In this document: positions 27,197-37,345 of the stretch, piece by piece
Numbering within the stretch: the stretch's first letter is position 1
Layout of the letters: each line of letters begins with the position of its first letter
From: Clostridium_AM sp900759715
GTDB taxonomy: Bacteria > Bacillota > Clostridia > Clostridiales > Clostridiaceae
Assembly: GCA_900759715.1 (NCBI GenBank)
Contig: CAAEXF010000117.1
Location: 17,839-81,838, forward strand
Reading direction: 5' to 3'
Length of the DNA stretch: 64,000 nucleotides
Translations under genes and position numbers: made by a program
The notes under the pieces: generated by a model
What the model saw: the letters and a program-made list of their open reading frames with translations, nothing else
What the model was told of the DNA's origin: nothing
Databases searched by the model: none

Positions 27197-28183
27197 TTAT
27201 TTTTCATATCCATAAGGATGATTCTTATGCCAATTCCACGCTGTTTCTACAATAGACTCAATTGAATTATACTTAGGATTCCAACCTAATTGTTTCTTAG
27301 CTTTATCACTTGAAGCAATAAGAATAGCTGGGTCACCTTCTCTTCTTGGTGCAACCTCAGCCTCAATATTACATTCTGTAACTTTCCTACATACTTCTAT
27401 GACCTGTTTTACTGAGAATCCAGTTCCATTACCTAGATTACAAATAATACTTTGTCCACCGTTTTTTAATCTATTTACTGCAAGCAAATGAGCATTAGCT
27501 AAATCAGTTACATGTATATAATCTCTTATGCAAGTTCCATCTTCTGTACTATAATCATCACCATAAATCATTATTTTATCCCTTTGTCCTAAAGCAACTT
27601 GAAGTATGATTGGAATTAGGTGAGATTCTGGTTTATGATCTTCTCCAATTTTACCACTTACGTGCGCTCCAGCAGCATTGAAATATCTTAAAGCAGTATA
27701 TTTAATTCCATATGCTTTATCGCACCATTTTAATATTTTCTCTACTGTTAGTTTTGATTCACCATAAGGGTTAGTTGGAAAAGTTTTATCCTCCTCTTCT
27801 ATAGGTACTCTATCCGGTTCTCCATAGGTAGCGGCTGTGGATGAAAAGACTATATTTTTAACATTATAATCTCTCATTGCTTCTAATAAATTTATAGTAC
27901 CACCAACATTATTATTAAAATATTTTAATGGTTCAATTACACTTTCACCTACTAAAGAATCTGCAGCAAAATCAATAACTGCTTCTATGCTATTTTCAGT
28001 AAAAACTTTATCTAATATTTTTTTATCTCTTAAATCTCCTTCATAAACTTTACCACCAAGAATGGCATCTCTGTGACCTTTTTGAAAATTATCTATTATT
28101 ACAACATCTTCACCTTTTTCTAAGAGTTCAGCTACCATGTGGCTTCCTATGTAGCCTGCTCCTCCACAAACTAAAATACTCAT
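27197..28183 (-). CDS. galE: UDP-glucose 4-epimerase
   Basis: A 328-residue extended SDR interconverting UDP-glucose and UDP-galactose. GGAGYIGSHM, SSTAATYGEP, NPYGESKLTVEK (catalytic Tyr/Lys) and RYFNAAGAH are intact. Last gene of the long minus-strand polysaccharide operon, 20 bases after the pyruvyltransferase. Ribosome site AAAGGGAGAAC. It implies galactose or GalNAc in the product. Confidence 0.95.
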   Translation of the reverse strand: MSILVCGGAGYIGSHMVAELLEKGEDVVIIDNFQKGHRDAILGGKVYEGDLRDKKILDKVFTENSIEAVIDFAADSLVGESVIEPLKYFNNNVGGTINLLEAMRDYNVKNIVFSSTAATYGEPDRVPIEEEDKTFPTNPYGESKLTVEKILKWCDKAYGIKYTALRYFNAAGAHVSGKIGEDHKPESHLIPIILQVALGQRDKIMIYGDDYSTEDGTCIRDYIHVTDLANAHLLAVNRLKNGGQSIICNLGNGTGFSVKQVIEVCRKVTECNIEAEVAPRREGDPAILIASSDKAKKQLGWNPKYNSIESIVETAWNWHKNHPYGYEK

Positions 28184-28203
28184 AAAATTGTTCTCCCTTT
28201 ATA

Positions 28204-29235
28204 CTATTTCAATGTTCTAACCAATTTATTATAATATTTATTATTAAATCCTAATTTCTCAGTAACTTGTTTCGATTTAAATTTCTCAATAATAGGTTTT
28301 ATTTTGTCATAATCTAAATCATCAACTAATTCTATATAGTCTAAGTCTTTAATCCACTTATAACTTTCTACTACTTTATGATCAAGAGATTTTAACGCTA
28401 TACATGGCGTTTTAGTAATTACACAAAATATCATCCCATGTAATCTATCTGTTACTACTACTTTTGACTTTTTAAAATTATCCCACATAGTATTTAACTC
28501 AAGCATCCTAGATTTAAAAGTAACTTGTCTATTTATTACAGTATCATAGATAAATACATCATTATATTCTTCTTTCAACATACCTATAAATTTATCCTTT
28601 TTATTTTTCCAAATAGACTCTTTATCGTTTCTTAAACATGTAGTAATAAGAGTTCTCTTTTTATCACTATCCATTGTATCTGCAAGATAAAATACTATAT
28701 CAGGAACCTTAATTACATTTACACTAAATAATTTAGTCATTTCATTATATGAAGTATCTTCTCTAGCTAATAAAATTAATTTCTTATTCTTGTTATAAAT
28801 TTTTCGAGTTTTTTCTTTCTCTTTTCTACCAAATTCGTCATTCGTAAAACTTATTGTTTGAGTCATAGATATTATCATATTATCTTTAAAGTGTTTTATA
28901 ACAAAACGTCTTGGTTCTTCTTCGTGCATATAAAGATTGCCCATATTTCCTCCACCCTGTAGAACTATAATATCATCTTTATTCAAGCAACTTTTTATTG
29001 AAAAATATTCCCGATATATTTGAACCCTATCTAATTCTAAAATTTTATAGTCTTTAAAATTTTCCTTATAAAATTTTAAACTTGCATAAGCAATAGCTTG
29101 ATCTCCCATATTACCATATAAAGGTGATAGCAAATATATAATCTTTTTTTGGTGTTTATATTTTTTATATTTATTTATTGTTCTTATGCTAGATATAATT
29201 TTAACTATATTTTTTACCTTTTCTTTTAATTCCAA
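28204..29235 (-). CDS. Polysaccharide pyruvyltransferase family protein
   Basis: About 343 residues. Motifs LLSPLYGNMGDQAIAYASL and VLQGGGNMGNLY are typical of the pyruvyltransferase family (CsaB/EpsO), which puts ketal pyruvate from PEP on exported sugars; VVTDRLHGMIFC near the C-terminus is the other hallmark. I prefer a TTG start at 29235 because GGAGGGAATAAG immediately precedes it; an upstream ATG at 29268 exists but lacks a site. Pyruvylation adds negative charge and can form ligands for wall-binding proteins. Confidence 0.85.
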   Translation of the reverse strand: MELKEKVKNIVKIISSIRTINKYKKYKHQKKIIYLLSPLYGNMGDQAIAYASLKFYKENFKDYKILELDRVQIYREYFSIKSCLNKDDIIVLQGGGNMGNLYMHEEEPRRFVIKHFKDNMIISMTQTISFTNDEFGRKEKEKTRKIYNKNKKLILLAREDTSYNEMTKLFSVNVIKVPDIVFYLADTMDSDKKRTLITTCLRNDKESIWKNKKDKFIGMLKEEYNDVFIYDTVINRQVTFKSRMLELNTMWDNFKKSKVVVTDRLHGMIFCVITKTPCIALKSLDHKVVESYKWIKDLDYIELVDDLDYDKIKPIIEKFKSKQVTEKLGFNNKYYNKLVRTLK

Positions 29236-29303
29236 ACTTATTCCCTCCATTTTTATTAATTTAAGCATTTTAAATTAATTCTACTCTAGTGTATAATAAT
29301 AAC

Positions 29304-30857
29304 TTATGCACTCTTATCACTTTTTAATTTTATCTTTTTTATATGCAGTAATGTAAAAATATTTTTCATAATTTCATTTCTATCTTCTTTTTTAAATACA
29401 ATAAACATATTAATAGTTAATGAAATTATTAAACATATACCACCTATTACTATAAGTGTAATCCATGAATTTATGGTAAAACTAAGCTTAAAAATATAGC
29501 AACATACCATCATTGTTAATGCACAAATACATCCTCTAGTTATTGCTTTATAGAATGTATTCCATTTTACGCCTAAACATCTTGCAGCATATATTGGCGT
29601 AAAAATCAAGTTTCTCAATAATCCTATGATAAATGAAGTTATTGGAATTGCTAAAATCCCTAAACTAGTTGTTTTAATTAATATAAAAACCACTAATGTA
29701 TTTATAATACCTGTAATAAGTAAAACTAAAGCTGGAATTTTCAATTTATTTGTTACTGTATAGACATTAAATATGGTATTAATACTACCAGTAACTAGCA
29801 TTGGAATAATAGTTAAATTTGATAATAAATATAATTTACTAGAATTTTCTCCTGGAATCCATAAACTAAAAAAAGTATCTCCAAATACAATTAAGAAAGC
29901 TATAGGTATTGTTATAATTAACCCCATAAATTTAATTGACTTATTTATACTATCTAAAAGCTCTTCGTGTTTTTTTTGTGCGTATAATATCGTAAACTGT
30001 GGGATAAAAACTCCTACTAACATTCCCACTAATTGTTGAATAAAATTAGGAACAGTTTTAACTATAGAATATTCTCCTGCTGCTGTTACCCCTATAAACA
30101 TATTTGCTATTAGTAAATCTAATCCTGTTAATAGCACAATACTTAACTGATTTACTGAATTCCATACTCCAGATGAAAGTAATTCTTTAACTGCCTTAAA
30201 ATCAAAATATTTTTTATTTACAATAACTTCAGGTAGTAACTTTTTTGTATAATAGATGTTCGTACCTAATATAAATATAATGACTGCTAAATTTGCTACT
30301 CCAATATAAGATACATTGGGTTTTAATAGGCCAAACATTAAAATTAAAACAAATACTCTAATAATATTTGATTCTATATTTCTTTTTGAAGCTAAATCTA
30401 ATCTGTTTTTTGCGAATGTTGCAACTCCAAAAACAGACGTTAGTATATTTAAAATCATTCCAGCAAATACTAAACCAAATAAATATTGTACATCACGTAA
30501 TATTTCACTTGGTACTTGCAAAATATTATTAATAAACAGTACAAATATTAGCGATGGAAAAATCAAAAGTAATGCAAGTATTGTATTGCTCATTAATACA
30601 GAATTAAAATATGTATTTGCTCCTTTATTATCACTTTCATGAATCTTAATTGTTATAAATCTACTTGCCATCGAATTTAATGCAACTGCAATTATATTCA
30701 CATAACCTATAAAGTTATTTGCTAGCGGGAAAAAGCTATATGCTTCTTTTCCTATAGTTCTAATCAAATATGGTGTGAAAAAGAAATTAATGCCTATATT
30801 TACAATAAACGCAAACATATTGGCTGCCATGTTTATTGTTAATTGTTTATTTTTCAT
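29304..30857 (-). CDS. Oligosaccharide flippase, Wzx-like
   Basis: A 517-residue integral membrane protein with about 14 helices throughout. The N-terminal MAANMFAFIVNIGINFFFTPYLIRTIGKEAYSF pattern is classic for polysaccharide flippases of the MOP superfamily. It would move the lipid-linked repeat unit to the outer face. It sits between the pyruvyltransferase and a GT2 gene in the operon. Ribosome site TTAGGAGTAAAC. Confidence 0.88.
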   Translation of the reverse strand: MKNKQLTINMAANMFAFIVNIGINFFFTPYLIRTIGKEAYSFFPLANNFIGYVNIIAVALNSMASRFITIKIHESDNKGANTYFNSVLMSNTILALLLIFPSLIFVLFINNILQVPSEILRDVQYLFGLVFAGMILNILTSVFGVATFAKNRLDLASKRNIESNIIRVFVLILMFGLLKPNVSYIGVANLAVIIFILGTNIYYTKKLLPEVIVNKKYFDFKAVKELLSSGVWNSVNQLSIVLLTGLDLLIANMFIGVTAAGEYSIVKTVPNFIQQLVGMLVGVFIPQFTILYAQKKHEELLDSINKSIKFMGLIITIPIAFLIVFGDTFFSLWIPGENSSKLYLLSNLTIIPMLVTGSINTIFNVYTVTNKLKIPALVLLITGIINTLVVFILIKTTSLGILAIPITSFIIGLLRNLIFTPIYAARCLGVKWNTFYKAITRGCICALTMMVCCYIFKLSFTINSWITLIVIGGICLIISLTINMFIVFKKEDRNEIMKNIFTLLHIKKIKLKSDKSA

Positions 30858-30890
30858 CTTGTTTACTCCTAAATTTTCAAAATATAATTA

Positions 30891-31862
30891 TTAATATATT
30901 TCTTTTCCTCTTAAGGTTTGTATATTTTTATAAGCACGTGGACTTATAAAAAAGATTATAGACATTATCTTTTCTTTAATTTTCGTTTTATTACTAAGAA
31001 TATATTTGCTAAATACATCTTTATACATAGTTCTTATTTTTTTTAAAATATTTTTATTATGTAATGAAGACTCACACATAAAATAATTCTTTTTTAAAAT
31101 ATACTCATATTTTCTTAATGTCTTCTCAAACAGATCCTTATTTCTTATTTGTTTAAAGAATTCCATTCTTTGACTTATTGCTTCTAAACCATCTAATCTT
31201 TTTATATTAAATCCACTATTCATTATACTATTAGGAGTTTGCCTATAATAATATAATTCTTCATCTATTAATACTACTTTGTTTGCCTTATATAATAATT
31301 TATGCGTAGTAAATTCATCTTCATGTATTTTACCTTCTGGGAAAATTATATTATCAAATAAACAGCGTCTATATATTTTGTTCCAAGTTACTACTGTTTC
31401 AATATATCTTTCATTATATAGGTTATTTAATGCCTCTAAATTGTTTATAATATTTATATTGCCAATTTTACTATTGTTAATTTGTGTATATTCTTCATTT
31501 ACTTTCAAAAATTTACATTGTACTATATCCCCATTATTCTTCTTAGCTTCTCCATACAGTTTTTCATACATATTTTTTTCTATCCAATCATCACTATCCA
31601 CAAAAGCTACATATTCGCCTATAGCAATTTTTAATCCTGCGTTTCTTGCAGAACTTAATCCTCCATTTTTTTTGTGAACTACCCGTATTCTGTTATCCAT
31701 TTTCAAATACTCATCACATATTATTCCACATTTATCTGGAGAACCATCATCTACTAAAATTAATTCAAAATCTTTATATGTTTGAGCTAATATTGATTTA
31801 ATACACTTTTCAAGATATTTTTCTACGTTATAAATAGGAACTATTATACTAAGCGAAACCAT
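30891..31862 (-). CDS. GT2-family glycosyltransferase
   Basis: A 323-residue GT-A enzyme. VSLSIIVPIYNVEKYLEKC, LVDDGSPDKCG, NGGLSSARNAGLKIA and the metal-binding FVDSDDW are present. The C-terminal 110 residues are helical and basic. It adds one sugar to the repeat unit on the cytoplasmic face; donor and acceptor are unknown. 26 bases after the neighbouring GT2 gene. Confidence 0.88.
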   Translation of the reverse strand: MVSLSIIVPIYNVEKYLEKCIKSILAQTYKDFELILVDDGSPDKCGIICDEYLKMDNRIRVVHKKNGGLSSARNAGLKIAIGEYVAFVDSDDWIEKNMYEKLYGEAKKNNGDIVQCKFLKVNEEYTQINNSKIGNINIINNLEALNNLYNERYIETVVTWNKIYRRCLFDNIIFPEGKIHEDEFTTHKLLYKANKVVLIDEELYYYRQTPNSIMNSGFNIKRLDGLEAISQRMEFFKQIRNKDLFEKTLRKYEYILKKNYFMCESSLHNKNILKKIRTMYKDVFSKYILSNKTKIKEKIMSIIFFISPRAYKNIQTLRGKEIY

Positions 31863-31888
31863 AATACCCTCATTTCTTATCTTAATTT

Positions 31889-32899
31889 TTATTTAATATT
31901 ATTTTTTATATTTCTCATAAATTTCCTTACTAGCCAGTAATATTTATATAAGCATTGATTTTTACATAATAAAATTAAATCTTTCTTGATCTTATTATCT
32001 AGTTGAGTATTGTTAATTATTTTAGCGCTTAAAGTTTCTTCCTCTATTAATATTAAAATAGGTCGTATTACTTCATTAAATTTTATATTTAAATTCCAAT
32101 TACCTATTTGATTTACTAGTAAGTACAAATGGAATAAGCATAAATGTTTATAATTATATTTATATTTATCAAAAACATTTTTTTCAATAAAAAATGTTTT
32201 AATCATATTTAAGGCCTTTAATCTATCCCATAAAATGTTAATATTAGGCTTTCTTGTGCTACTGTCACCATTTTGTAAATAGAAATAACTATAGTTATTT
32301 GAAAAAACTACTTTGTTTGAAAAAAAGAAAGCTTGTAATATAATTGCTAAATCCTCATAAAACATTTTTGGAGGAAAGAATATATTGTTTTCAATAAAAA
32401 TAATTTTTTTATATAATTTCCCGCAAGGATAACTTTTTAATTGCTTGTCCAGGAGTAGTTCTTTTACTGCATCCTCCCCAATCATTTCTTTAATTGTAAA
32501 CATTTCTAATTTTATATTCTTCAAATCTTTTTCTCTAACCATAACCATATTACAGACTGAAATATCCGCATTGTTATTAACTGCCATTTCATAAAGATTT
32601 TCTATATGATCTTCAGCTATCCAATCATCACTATCGACAAATGTTATATACTTTCCACATGCAATTTTAATACCATTATTTCTCGCTTCACCTTGGCCTT
32701 GGTTCTCTTGACTGATAATTTTTATCCTTTTATCTTTAGCTTTGTATTCATTCATTATTTTAAGTGATTCATCTTTAGATCCATCGTTTACTAATATTAT
32801 TTCTATCTTTTCAAACGTTTGATTTATTAGAGAATCTAGACATGTTCTTAAATATTTTTCAGAATTATATATTGGAATTATTATACTAACTTCAATCAT
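31889..32899 (-). CDS. GT2-family glycosyltransferase
   Basis: A 336-residue GT-A enzyme related to its downstream neighbour. It has VSIIIPIYNSEKYLRTC, LVNDGSKDES, GQGEARNNGIKIA, and TFVDSDDW. The acceptor is unknown. 116 bases after the polymerase gene, without an obvious terminator, so probably the same transcript. Confidence 0.88.
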   Translation of the reverse strand: MIEVSIIIPIYNSEKYLRTCLDSLINQTFEKIEIILVNDGSKDESLKIMNEYKAKDKRIKIISQENQGQGEARNNGIKIACGKYITFVDSDDWIAEDHIENLYEMAVNNNADISVCNMVMVREKDLKNIKLEMFTIKEMIGEDAVKELLLDKQLKSYPCGKLYKKIIFIENNIFFPPKMFYEDLAIILQAFFFSNKVVFSNNYSYFYLQNGDSSTRKPNINILWDRLKALNMIKTFFIEKNVFDKYKYNYKHLCLFHLYLLVNQIGNWNLNIKFNEVIRPILILIEEETLSAKIINNTQLDNKIKKDLILLCKNQCLYKYYWLVRKFMRNIKNNIK

Positions 32900-33015
32900 A
32901 ATATTCTCCTAAATTTATTATATTTTCTTTTATATTTTTTATTATTATGATTATGACTAGTTCATAATGAAGAAATAATTTATCTTAATTTCTTTATAAA
33001 GATTTACTTTAGAAT

Positions 33016-34245
33016 CTAATTGCTTTTCTTTGCTAGTTGCTCTTCTTTTAGTAGTTTGGATAAATTTAATATTAAAAATATAAAGAAACTAAATATAAGC
33101 ATTTTATCTCCACTTGTAGATAAACCATTAAAAGTATTAACGTCTAAAAAAATTACTAAATAACATATATATATATATATATGTTTTCTTCTTATCAAAA
33201 CTATAGTCGGTATGGCAAAAAGAAATATATAAATCATAATAGCCGTTAACATCCCAATCTCTAAAGAAAACATTCGTATAGGATATTCATATGCTGCTGA
33301 TGCGTACGTTAAATAAGAATTAAATGTAAAGGTAAATCCCAATCCATATCCAGTAAAAAATTTTATTGGATATAAATTTAGTAATTGTATTTCATCCCAC
33401 ATTTCACTTCTTCCAGTAGTCAAACTTCCTGATGTAAATCTAGACATTAATGTATCAAGAAGTCCACTTTCTAATGCAATAAATGATCCACAGATAATTA
33501 TAAGAAGCTTTTTTAATTTATTACTACATTTAAATAAAGTAATAATACTTACACATAGAAGAATAATTCCAGTCTTACTTCCAGTAAAAGCTATTCCAAT
33601 AACAGCTACAGCTAGTATCCATAATGGACATTGTTGTTTTTTTATATACTTACTATACAGATTATTTAATATAAAAAACATTAAATACAATTCAGTATTA
33701 AATAAAGGATGTCCCATAAATGAATATAATCTTTTACTTTGTGTTGACATACTACTTTCTATTATTTGTTCTCTGGTCCTCTCACTCATAAAATTGCTAA
33801 TAATAGGATTTATGTTAATATGAAATATCATTTCTAATATTCCTATAATAGTCATAATAAGTATTATCAAATTTAAAATGATTATAGTTATTTTGAATGC
33901 ATATTCTATTGTATTATTATCTATTTCTACAATTACTAATATCAGTGGAATAATAAATGCTACAATAAAATTTATTATAGTAATAATTTTATTTTCATAA
34001 ATCATTGATGTCGATATGTAAATTAGTATAGTTAATTGTAGAAGCATTAACTTTTTTTTATTAATTTTTCTAAAATTCTTTATTACTAATACCCCTAAAC
34101 TAACTAGAGCTAAAATATTAATGTTAGAAAATTTATTTCCTATAACTCCCACTCTTAATTCCTGCGAAAAAACAAAGAGTGATATTAGTAAAAATATAAT
34201 ACATTTTTTATTGATAATCTGTATCTCATTTTTATTTATATACAT
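33016..34245 (-). CDS. Wzy-like polysaccharide polymerase (O-antigen ligase superfamily)
   Basis: A 409-residue protein with about 11 membrane helices and a larger outer loop around 140-190 (NINPIISNFMSERTREQI). RSEMWDEIQLLNLYPIKFFTGYGLG matches the Wzy/WaaL-family loop that carries the GxG motif. It would polymerise flipped repeat units. With Wzx at 29304 it marks a Wzx/Wzy-dependent pathway. Confidence 0.82.
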   Translation of the reverse strand: MYINKNEIQIINKKCIIFLLISLFVFSQELRVGVIGNKFSNINILALVSLGVLVIKNFRKINKKKLMLLQLTILIYISTSMIYENKIITIINFIVAFIIPLILVIVEIDNNTIEYAFKITIIILNLIILIMTIIGILEMIFHININPIISNFMSERTREQIIESSMSTQSKRLYSFMGHPLFNTELYLMFFILNNLYSKYIKKQQCPLWILAVAVIGIAFTGSKTGIILLCVSIITLFKCSNKLKKLLIIICGSFIALESGLLDTLMSRFTSGSLTTGRSEMWDEIQLLNLYPIKFFTGYGLGFTFTFNSYLTYASAAYEYPIRMFSLEIGMLTAIMIYIFLFAIPTIVLIRRKHIYIYICYLVIFLDVNTFNGLSTSGDKMLIFSFFIFLILNLSKLLKEEQLAKKSN

Positions 34246-34281
34246 CTTTTTAATTCCTTATTTTCTCAAATATTTTTATCT

Positions 34282-35457
34282 TTAATATAAAACTTCATTC
34301 CATTTTTTTACAATATTTTCTATATTGAAATCTTCAGCCCTCTTTATAGATTCTTTAGATACCTCTTTTCTTTTTTCTTCATTATTTATTAAATCAAGCA
34401 TTGCATTGGCTAATGAATCAACATCTTCACAGGGTACTAATATTCCATTTTCATAATTCTTAGTTATTATTTCTGTTGGGCCCGAATTAGCAAATGCCAC
34501 TACTGGCAATCCACATTCCATAGCTTCAGTTATTACCAGTCCAAACCCTTCCCATCTTGATGAGGAAACAAATATTGAGGAATCTAAATAATATTCTTTT
34601 ATATTATTTGTAGGTGGTTCAATCTTAACTCTTTCAGTTAACTTTAAACCTTCAATTAATTGCTCTAATTTTTCTTTATCAGATCCATCTCCAACTATTT
34701 TCAATATCCAATCTTTATTTTTTGAACAAACTTTGCTAAATGCTTGTATAAGTAAGTCTAATCCTTTTTGCTGTTCTTCTAATCTTCCAACAAATAAAAT
34801 ATTTTTTTTACTACAAGTAGATTTTTCATTAGATTCAAAACTAAGTGGATTATATATTACATCACAATCTATATTTTTTTCATTTTTATAGATAATTTTA
34901 TCTTGATTGGTTAGGACAACATATTTATCTAATTTATATATATATTTATTAAATAAGATATCTAAATTCCAATAGTATCTATTTGGATTTTTTAAATATG
35001 CATTATAAGAGTTATGTTGCCAACCTAAAACTTTTGAATTTAAATTTTCTTTGATAGATCCCAATAAGATACTATATAATCCTTCAACACCTATAATTAC
35101 ATCATATTGCTTTTTATTTAAGTATTCCGCAAACTTTTTTCTAGCTTTATTAGGAAAATATGTATTGATTAATTTTTTATAATGAGTTTCCTTATTTAGT
35201 ATGCCAGTTTTTCTATTAACATCTTTAATTATTTTTCTAAAAATTTTGCTTAATATATTTGTTTTGTTTAAGCTGTTATTAAATTCTACATTTATTTTAT
35301 GGTTTAAATTATATAAATCGTTATTGACTTTTAGCTTTTCTGAAATGCATAATATATCTATTTCATGTTCTTTAATTAATTCATTAGATAAGACTGATAC
35401 AACTCTTTGTACTCCACCCAAACTAAATATGTTAGTCATAACAAAGCAAATCTTCAT
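34282..35457 (-). CDS. GT4-family glycosyltransferase
   Basis: A 391-residue GT-B enzyme. MTNIFSLGGVQRVVSVLSNEL at the N-terminus, LFVGRLEEQQKGLDLLIQAF, and the nucleotide-sugar site SSRWEGFGLVITEAMECGLPVV with the conserved E-x7-E spacing. It is 11 bases after rfbA. It is a good candidate for a rhamnosyl- or galactosyltransferase, but the donor cannot be read from the sequence. Confidence 0.88.
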   Translation of the reverse strand: MKICFVMTNIFSLGGVQRVVSVLSNELIKEHEIDILCISEKLKVNNDLYNLNHKINVEFNNSLNKTNILSKIFRKIIKDVNRKTGILNKETHYKKLINTYFPNKARKKFAEYLNKKQYDVIIGVEGLYSILLGSIKENLNSKVLGWQHNSYNAYLKNPNRYYWNLDILFNKYIYKLDKYVVLTNQDKIIYKNEKNIDCDVIYNPLSFESNEKSTCSKKNILFVGRLEEQQKGLDLLIQAFSKVCSKNKDWILKIVGDGSDKEKLEQLIEGLKLTERVKIEPPTNNIKEYYLDSSIFVSSSRWEGFGLVITEAMECGLPVVAFANSGPTEIITKNYENGILVPCEDVDSLANAMLDLINNEEKRKEVSKESIKRAEDFNIENIVKKWNEVLY

Positions 35458-35468
35458 TTTTTATTCAC

Positions 35469-36389
35469 CTATTTCGCTGTCGCTGCAACTTCTCCTCTCA
35501 CCTTTTTTGTTTCAATTTCTTCTACTATGCTTACTAAATATTTACCATATCCAGTTTTCATTAATGGCTTTGCAAGTTCAATAACTTCTTGTGAGCTTAT
35601 CCAGCCTTGTCTATAAGCAATTTCTTCAAGACATGCTATATATGTTCCTTGAGTATTTTGAACTGCTTCAACGAAATTAGATGCTTGAAGCATAGATGCA
35701 TGAGTTCCTGTATCAAGCCAAGCCATACCTCTACCTAATAGTTGAACCTTTAAAGTTTCTTCTTTCATATAAGCTTTATTTAAATCAGTTATTTCAAGTT
35801 CTCCTCTTTCAGATGGCTTTAATTCTTTAGCTTTTTTAGCTACTGAATTATCATAAAAATAAAGCCCCGGAACTGCATATTTTGACTTTGGTTTTTCGGG
35901 CTTTTCTTCTAAAGAAATAACTTTACCATTATCGTCAAATTCAACCACACCAAAAGCTTTTGGATTTTGTACATAATACCCAAATACATATGCTCCATTT
36001 TCCAAGGTTGCTGCTTCTTTTAGATGATTTGAAAAACTTTGTCCATAAAATATATTATCACCTAAAATCATAGCTACATTATCATCACCTATAAATTTCT
36101 CTCCAATGATGAAGGCTTCTGCAAGACCATTAGGCTTTTCTTGAACTGCATATTGAATATTCAAGCCTAGTTCTTGTCCACCTTTAAAAAGTTCTTTAAA
36201 ATTAACTATATCTCTCGGTGTTGAAATAATTAATATATCTTTAATCCCTGCAAGCATTAAAACTGACATTGGATAATAAATCATTGGTTTATCATATATT
36301 GACACCATTTGCTTTGACATCGCTTTTGTCACAGGATAGAGTCTTGTTCCTGAACCTCCTGCTAATACTATGCCTTTCATTAGATTCAC
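35469..36389 (-). CDS. rfbA: Glucose-1-phosphate thymidylyltransferase
   Basis: A 306-residue enzyme making dTDP-glucose, the first step to dTDP-rhamnose. GIVLAGGSGTRLYPVTKAMSK, DKPMIYYPMSVLMLAGI, ILGDNIFYG and VVEFDDNGKVISLEEKP are intact. It sits in the main operon, apart from rfbBCD (17-19 kb). Both transcripts start at SigI-type promoters, which would keep the split pathway co-expressed. Confidence 0.95.
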   Translation of the reverse strand: MNLMKGIVLAGGSGTRLYPVTKAMSKQMVSIYDKPMIYYPMSVLMLAGIKDILIISTPRDIVNFKELFKGGQELGLNIQYAVQEKPNGLAEAFIIGEKFIGDDNVAMILGDNIFYGQSFSNHLKEAATLENGAYVFGYYVQNPKAFGVVEFDDNGKVISLEEKPEKPKSKYAVPGLYFYDNSVAKKAKELKPSERGELEITDLNKAYMKEETLKVQLLGRGMAWLDTGTHASMLQASNFVEAVQNTQGTYIACLEEIAYRQGWISSQEVIELAKPLMKTGYGKYLVSIVEEIETKKVRGEVAATAK

Positions 36390-36407
36390 CTCTACTTTTT
36401 ACCTTTA

Positions 36408-37334
36408 TTAGATCTTTTTCAATTTATAATAAAGACTTTCGTTAGCTAAGCTTAATATCAAGTGATTTACAGCTTTTACATTCTTAAAATTACTATTTAT
36501 GGCCTTTATGAAATATTTTCTTCCCTCCCTAATTTTTTTGTTTTTCATATATATATGAGCTAATCGTTCATAATTAGATGACATTATTATTTTATAGCTT
36601 CTATTATCAATATTTTTACTCTCAATTAATTTTTTTATTTTTCCTAATACTATCTCATGACCTTTAATAACATTATTAACATTTCCAGTTATACTATTAT
36701 TATGATAATAATAATTTAAACAAGGTGTATCTACCCTTGCTATATTATATCCATTACTTAATACTCTCATATATAAGTCCCAATCTTGGCAACTTGGAAG
36801 TTGTTCATCAAATCCTTCTATTTTATTAAAAACATCTTTCTTTATGCATATAGTAGATGTTGTTCCAATAAAATTTTTACATAATATTGATAGCAATTCA
36901 TTATCCAATTCTTCACTTTCTTTAAAAATAAGTTTTTTATTATTATTTTCATTAACTAAATAATAATTTGTATAAACCATATCAATATTATTATTGGTAT
37001 TAAATTTATTTACTTGTAATTCTATCTTTTCTGGTAACCATTCATCATCACTATCTAAAAATGCAACTAAATCACCTCTACAGTGTTTAACTCCTATATT
37101 TCTTGATTTAGCTCCTCCCACATTGATCTCATTTTTATAATATCTTATATCTTCTGATAAATAAGGTTGAATAACTTCATAAGTATTATCTTTTGAATTA
37201 TCATCAATTATAATTATTTCCAAATTATCATAAGTTTGGCTTAGTACACTTTCTATAGTTTTTATAATTCTACTTGCTCTATTAAAAGTTGGTATTACTA
37301 CGCTAACTAACTCATTACTATTTGCCGATTTCAT
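36408..37334 (-). CDS. GT2-family glycosyltransferase
   Basis: A 308-residue GT-A enzyme with VSVVIPTFNRASRIIKTIE, IIDDNSKDNTYE, VGGAKSRNIGVKHCRG and AFLDSDDEW. CQDWDLYMRVLSNGYNIARVD in the second half is typical. The C-terminal tail is basic. 11 bases from the GT4 gene upstream. Confidence 0.88.
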   Translation of the reverse strand: MKSANSNELVSVVIPTFNRASRIIKTIESVLSQTYDNLEIIIIDDNSKDNTYEVIQPYLSEDIRYYKNEINVGGAKSRNIGVKHCRGDLVAFLDSDDEWLPEKIELQVNKFNTNNNIDMVYTNYYLVNENNNKKLIFKESEELDNELLSILCKNFIGTTSTICIKKDVFNKIEGFDEQLPSCQDWDLYMRVLSNGYNIARVDTPCLNYYYHNNSITGNVNNVIKGHEIVLGKIKKLIESKNIDNRSYKIIMSSNYERLAHIYMKNKKIREGRKYFIKAINSNFKNVKAVNHLILSLANESLYYKLKKI

Positions 37335-37345
37335 TTTTTCTCCTC